From Antedon mediterranea (lineage: Eukaryota > Echinodermata > Crinoidea > Comatulida > Antedonidae), in assembly GCF_964355755.1 (NCBI RefSeq), contig NC_092675.1, positions 2,702,312 through 2,762,311 of the forward strand: a stretch of DNA of 60,000 nucleotides, given 5' to 3'. The position numbers and the translations under genes are program-made. Below are positions 28,901 to 34,900 of the stretch, one piece after another. The first letter of the stretch is position 1, and every line of letters starts with the position of its first letter. The notes under the pieces are model-generated. The model saw only the letters and a program-made list of their open reading frames with translations, did no database searches and was not told where the DNA came from.

Positions 28901-31900
28901 TCCAATTTGCATAGAGGAAAACACAGAGCAAATATACAATACTACCAAACCAGTGTATACAAGCCTCATGAATAATTGGCTTTATCTAGCTGATGCCAAT
29001 GTCTCACAAGGAGACTTGCTGTGTTCATTAATATAGATCATCCATCCTGTAATTGGGGAGTTATATTGGATGTGTATGAAATTTTAAAATAAATCCAAAG
29101 GCAAATTACTGAAAAAATGACAATGCTGTTGGTATCAGTGGCTGGATCTCAATGGAGATACAAAAACAAAAAGCGAAAAGCTAAATCAAAACGATAAAAT
29201 AAAACAGCCGGAAAAGTTAGCAGAGCTTTCGGGCAACACTAGCCCTTCATCAGTGAAATTTTAAAATATATATATTTGATAATTTCCAATTTGCAGACAG
29301 TACTGTTTTGATCTTATTAGATCTCTTCTTTGCAGCTCAGGTTTCAAAATAATACAATATCTATTTTTTTAGTGAAAAATATAAAATAATAGTTCATCTC
29401 GTATTGTTTTATTTTATACATTTATTTAAATTTACAGGTGTAGGGATTCTCTAAACCGCCCTATATCTTCTTTTTTCATAAAAATGTATTTATTTTTTAA
29501 TATGTTTTATAGCCTTTGATGTGTTTAGTACCGACTTTGAAGATGTTCTAGTTAACGAGCACAATGAAGAAGTGGAATTTATTGAGTGTTCATTAAACAA
29601 CATTAACGCAGGCACGGTTTATTAAATAACGGGTAATCATAGGCCAGTGTTCTGAGGCCGGCCGCTCACCGCATGCCTGCAAGCAACCAGTTAGTTTATC
29701 CCATGAAACACGACCACTAGGGCCTTTGGGACAGACATATGTAGTAGTTATACTGCAATGTTATAATGTATCCATGTATGCAAATGAATTGGATCTTTAA
29801 CACACCCATGGCTGACTGTATCTATAATTTTACAGAATCACTCCCATATCATAGGTCATCCTAACCTAACTTTAACATAATACAAGCATCACATGTGATG
29901 CACATGACACTGTATTACAGAATTTGCATAAGATACTGGACATAAAATGCTATATGTAGGTTTACAGTACATAGAATCCAGTGGTACCCCAAAGAGTTTC
30001 CATCAGTGCAAATTTGTTTACCCATGAACAACATTAAAAAAGAAACATCTTTTGTTGGACTATTTTGTCGCTGGATTCCTCCTGGTGTTTCAATGAATCC
30101 CGGGGCTGGTGAGCATTGTGAACTAACTAGAATTGTCATCATAGCCCATTAAACAGTGACTGGAAAGTGCATGAATAGCCAGTTAGACTGTGATTTAGAT
30201 TGTTGTGTCTGCAGACTTTACTCAATAACTGCATGATTTCTTCCAACCAGTACTGGTTGGTCAAGCAGCATTTTTTTATCAGTATCCTTATGAATATGGC
30301 CAATTTCTCATCTAACAAAGCATGTGGTCTTAAGCTCTGTCTACAATATCAAACTTTATGTGTAAAATACATATCGCTGCCATATTTGGCATTTTTTTTG
30401 TCAAACTAGTATGATAGTGTGGACAGAGCTTTAGACTATTACCTGTATGACTCTGTTAATAACAGTTGATTGGGCATGTTCTTCTAAATAAAGCTAACTG
30501 GTATTGATATAAGTCATTCAATATACATTGTTGATTCCAATGAATATGGTGTTGTCCGATTTTCCATGTAACAGTGGACTCATTATTTGTGTGACTGTGT
30601 TAAAGAACAGTCGATATTTGTTTCTTCTGCAACATAGTTTTAATTTACTTAATTTACATAAGTTAGAAGGAAATTTCAATCAACCTCTTGTTTATCCACA
30701 AAGTAGAAACACAGTAGATACAGTAGATACTGTATGTAACACTTCTTTCCATTTGTTAATATATATTATACATAGATTGGTTTACATATGGTTACGTAAG
30801 TATGATATACATATGAATCATAAAATACAAAAATATGTATCAAACAAGGGGGAATCTAAAAAGATTGAAGAATATCTGGTGTATATATAAGAAATTGCTT
30901 ATTCTATAAGTCTATGTTCAATTCACATTTATTTACTCATCGTTTGTAAACATAGTTTCATAATATAAATGATGGCAAGGATACAGCATAGAGAATTTTA
31001 CAATTCTGTTTTCGCAGGACCCTTTCACATAAAAAACATAAAACAATAAACAACATAATAATATAAAATAAAAAAACATTTATCCATTTTAGAGTTGTTT
31101 ATCAGCATAAAGCAATAAATAGTGTTTTTCTAACATGATTATATACATACATAATGTTACTAATTCTGAGTTTTGGTCATTCATATTCTTTCATATTCTT
31201 ATATTTTATATTAAGTTTTACTTTATATTCATTTTGTCTACTATATTTATTATCTTATCTCCTTTCTCAATGTATGGTGTTCTTTTGTTGTATGTCGCCT
31301 TATTAATGGCAATCCATTACAATAGTGCTATTTCATTTAGATAATTGGATGCTAGATTATCCCCATCATGTTTGTAGTGAAATTAATTGCTTCCTAGCAT
31401 TATGACTTCAGTTTTTACCTACTCTGCTTTCTTATACTATATATCAGCATATTTAAAATTTTAATAATTTTTGATACCAAAACTTGGAAAGGACATACTT
31501 TTGAATCTCTTTGAAAAAGCGATGGTTCAATCCTTTATTGAATATGATGTTGTAGGCCTAATTCTGCATCAATGAACTATATAGTTTATTGGTCAGATGT
31601 TTTGCCATACTCACTACATTGAGAATACTAAAGTACACAATGCTACTTCTTTTTTTCTTTCTTCTGCCAAAGAAATTATACTGTAACTCTTAAACACTTT
31701 AAAGAGTATATGTTCAAACAATTCAATGTTTGTAACATCTTTATTAACCTATATAGCAGCAACTATTTAAAAAAAAGAACCTTTAATTCAAATATTTGTT
31801 GTTATTATCATTATGGTTCTATTAATGGTTACTGTAATAAAATATTGTAACTAGAATTCCTCTGTAGGGCGTGGCCACTTAGCCAATAATTAGCAGCACT

Positions 31901-34900
31901 ATTTTAATAATAGCACTATACCTGTACCCTTTGTATATATTTTTTCATATTTTTTGTTATCTTTTTAAACATGTCCGACACACCATTTGTGCTGGGGAAC
32001 CTTATAATTAGTATTGCCCTGAAGTAATTAAAAAAGGCTATGTTAGAATGGTAAGTCTTGGTCATCCTTAGTTGGATGCTGAAGAAAACATGAATCCATT
32101 AGACAGGTATTATTGGATAGTAAATAGTTATAAAAACAATCTATCAAAGTAGCCATTTCTAAACCAAACCTTTATTCTCCTTAATATACTTATTTTCATC
32201 ATCTTGCTCAATTCAACTTTTAATTACCCATCCCTTAAAAATTTTTAAATTTAATCTTCATGTCTATCCAATTTGTTTAACATTACAATGTTATTAGCAA
32301 AAACTCATTCATTTTCCATAGCTCCAAGGTTTTCTTACTTTTAATATTATCTATATAACCTAATTTGCTTTTTTATATTGGAACACCCAACAATATAATG
32401 TAATAATTTTCCTATCATTATTTTCTATTTTCTGTTGAAGTATTTTCAGTATAAGTCCTAATTAAGCTTTCTCCATGGTCTAATTCAACCCCAATTGTAA
32501 TCTATCCGAATTTCCTTGCCTCTGGCGATGTCATACCCATACTGTTGCTTTTTAATAAATTCTGTTCATTATGGCATGTCAAATGACAACACTATTATTT
32601 CTGTTGTAAAGCACATCCATTGTTGTTGTCATTGCAACATAACCACTAATAATGTCCTATTATACTTCTATATACTATATCAAGTGATGGGCGTGTGGCG
32701 CAGTGTGTTGGACGTTCGACTACTGATCGTAAGATCGAGGTTCGAATCCAACTCTCGCCGCATTGCTTGTATCCGTAGGCAAGATACTTTACTTACGTTT
32801 GCCTCTCTTCACCCAGGTGTATAAATGGGTACCCGGTTAGATCAAGACACAACTTTGCGCTGATTACTAGCTGCATTATGGGAGTATGTTTCTATCCGTG
32901 TTTGATCCAAAAAACAAACAAAAATGACTGCGGTAATAATGTTCAGCGCATTGAGAGCTTGCTTATATGCGCTATATAAGAATAAACTATTATTATTATT
33001 ATTATCAAGTGATCTACAACTGTGGCACTTTTACCATTCACACTTAGGCTGCATAGAGACATGCCTATATTGAATACACAAATGTTAAAATTCTCCTATC
33101 TAAATAAATACTAATTCTTAAAAATTATTAACTTAAGTGAAATACTAAGTATTTAAGGGAAATATCATTCAACTTAAGCATGAATATATAAACCACTGTT
33201 GTGCAGAAGCTTATTTGTAGAAGCATCTCTTATTTGTTTGATTAAACTAGTAAAACACATAATTGTCTTTTTGCTCTTAGTTGCCACCCTAGTATTTTAC
33301 AAAAGGTTTTTTACCACATTAAACTGAATGAATCATAAAATTCTATTCCTTTCCAAATAGAAAATGTAACAACAGGCCCGTAGCCAGGGGGATTTTTTGG
33401 GGTTCGGGTGAACCCCCCCTTTTGCGCGAACCCCCCTTTTACCAGCGAACCCCCCTTGAAAAACAAAGGCCCCACTTCCAAAATCGTGCAATTAATTATC
33501 AATTATAGCAGATTTTTTGGTCATTTACTTCTATTGACTATGTTTAAATCGATCGAATATACAGATTGTACGATGTCAAAGTCACTGCTGAGCGTGAGAT
33601 CGAGAGATTGTTGAGAGATAATGGTTATAAATATGACAGAAAAATGGACTGACCAATCGCGTGCTTCGGCCGGGCTTCGGAACGCACAAGATCACGTTCA
33701 GTTCAGTTCAATCTTTTTGGGGATTTTTATTTTTTTCCTGGAAATATTTTTCATTAAACCAAAAGAATTTCACTGTTTAAACTTGAATAAAAATGATGCT
33801 GAGTTAAATCGGTACGTGTACGTAGGCCTACCGTATATTTCGGTGTATAAGACGCACTTTTGACACGCAAATTTGACCTCTAAATGTAACCCTAATTAAT
33901 TTAATTACCTACTAATACTTAAATTAATTAAAAATAGTGTAGGCCTACTACTCTGCAATGTAGGCCTAGCTAGTTACTCACTCCTGTCTAACCACAGTGT
34001 GGTAACAAGGATTACTGTTTATTGAATTTTTAGTTAAGGTAAATTGTCATCCTCGACTGTATTAATTAATATTACAGTACGCATTAGATATTCTACCCAG
34101 GCCTAGCAATACTCTCTGAACTCGCGGGTGTGTATTCTAGCAGCATGCAGCATCATCACAGCGCAACACATTTATGGAAGAGTCCATTAATTACGGTGGT
34201 GTCACATTTTATTTACACAATAACTATTTCCCTTGATCACGGTGGTTTATTTTTATTACATCTCTATGTCAACAATCACATAATTTTATAATCATGTAGT
34301 CAATAGTTCGTATGTCAAGCGATATCTAAAAGAGTGTGTTGTTATTGTGTTAAGTAGCTTCCCCTAATCTTATAGTGTATATGGCCAACAGTGCTGGCCA
34401 CCAGGCAAGGAGCACATGGTTAGTGCTCTCTCCTCATATTGCTGTAATGCATGCATGGAAATAGGAAAGATTTTCATACAGGCCTACCCAACATGATATT
34501 CCTGGTTCATTATCAGCCCAAAAAACTGAACATCATTTGGATTGATTTTATAATGGTCATACACACAATAAGAAGGTATAAATTTAAATAATATGAAATT
34601 AAAGTTACTTAAATAGACTTAGGCTAGCCCATGGAGCTAGCCCTACCCACACAGTGCATCGTAACTGAAACAATATGGGGATTTCCCTTTTCATTGAACG
34701 TTCAGTTGAAGTAGAGACTGATTACGATGTAATAAAGGCAATCAAACTAAATTATATCATTTGATTCTAATATGTCTCAAATATCGTTATTTTATTATTA
34801 AAATACCATTGTTTTGATTGTAAAATGTTTAAATTTCGGCCTAGAAATAAGTGCGTCTTATGCATCGACTACATAAAAAATACTAATATTTCAGTCTCCG

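Noticed and set aside
30528-30890. 120-codon + strand ORF
   Set aside because: AT-driven composition with repeats such as VDTVDTV; no splice or start context and no recognisable domain.
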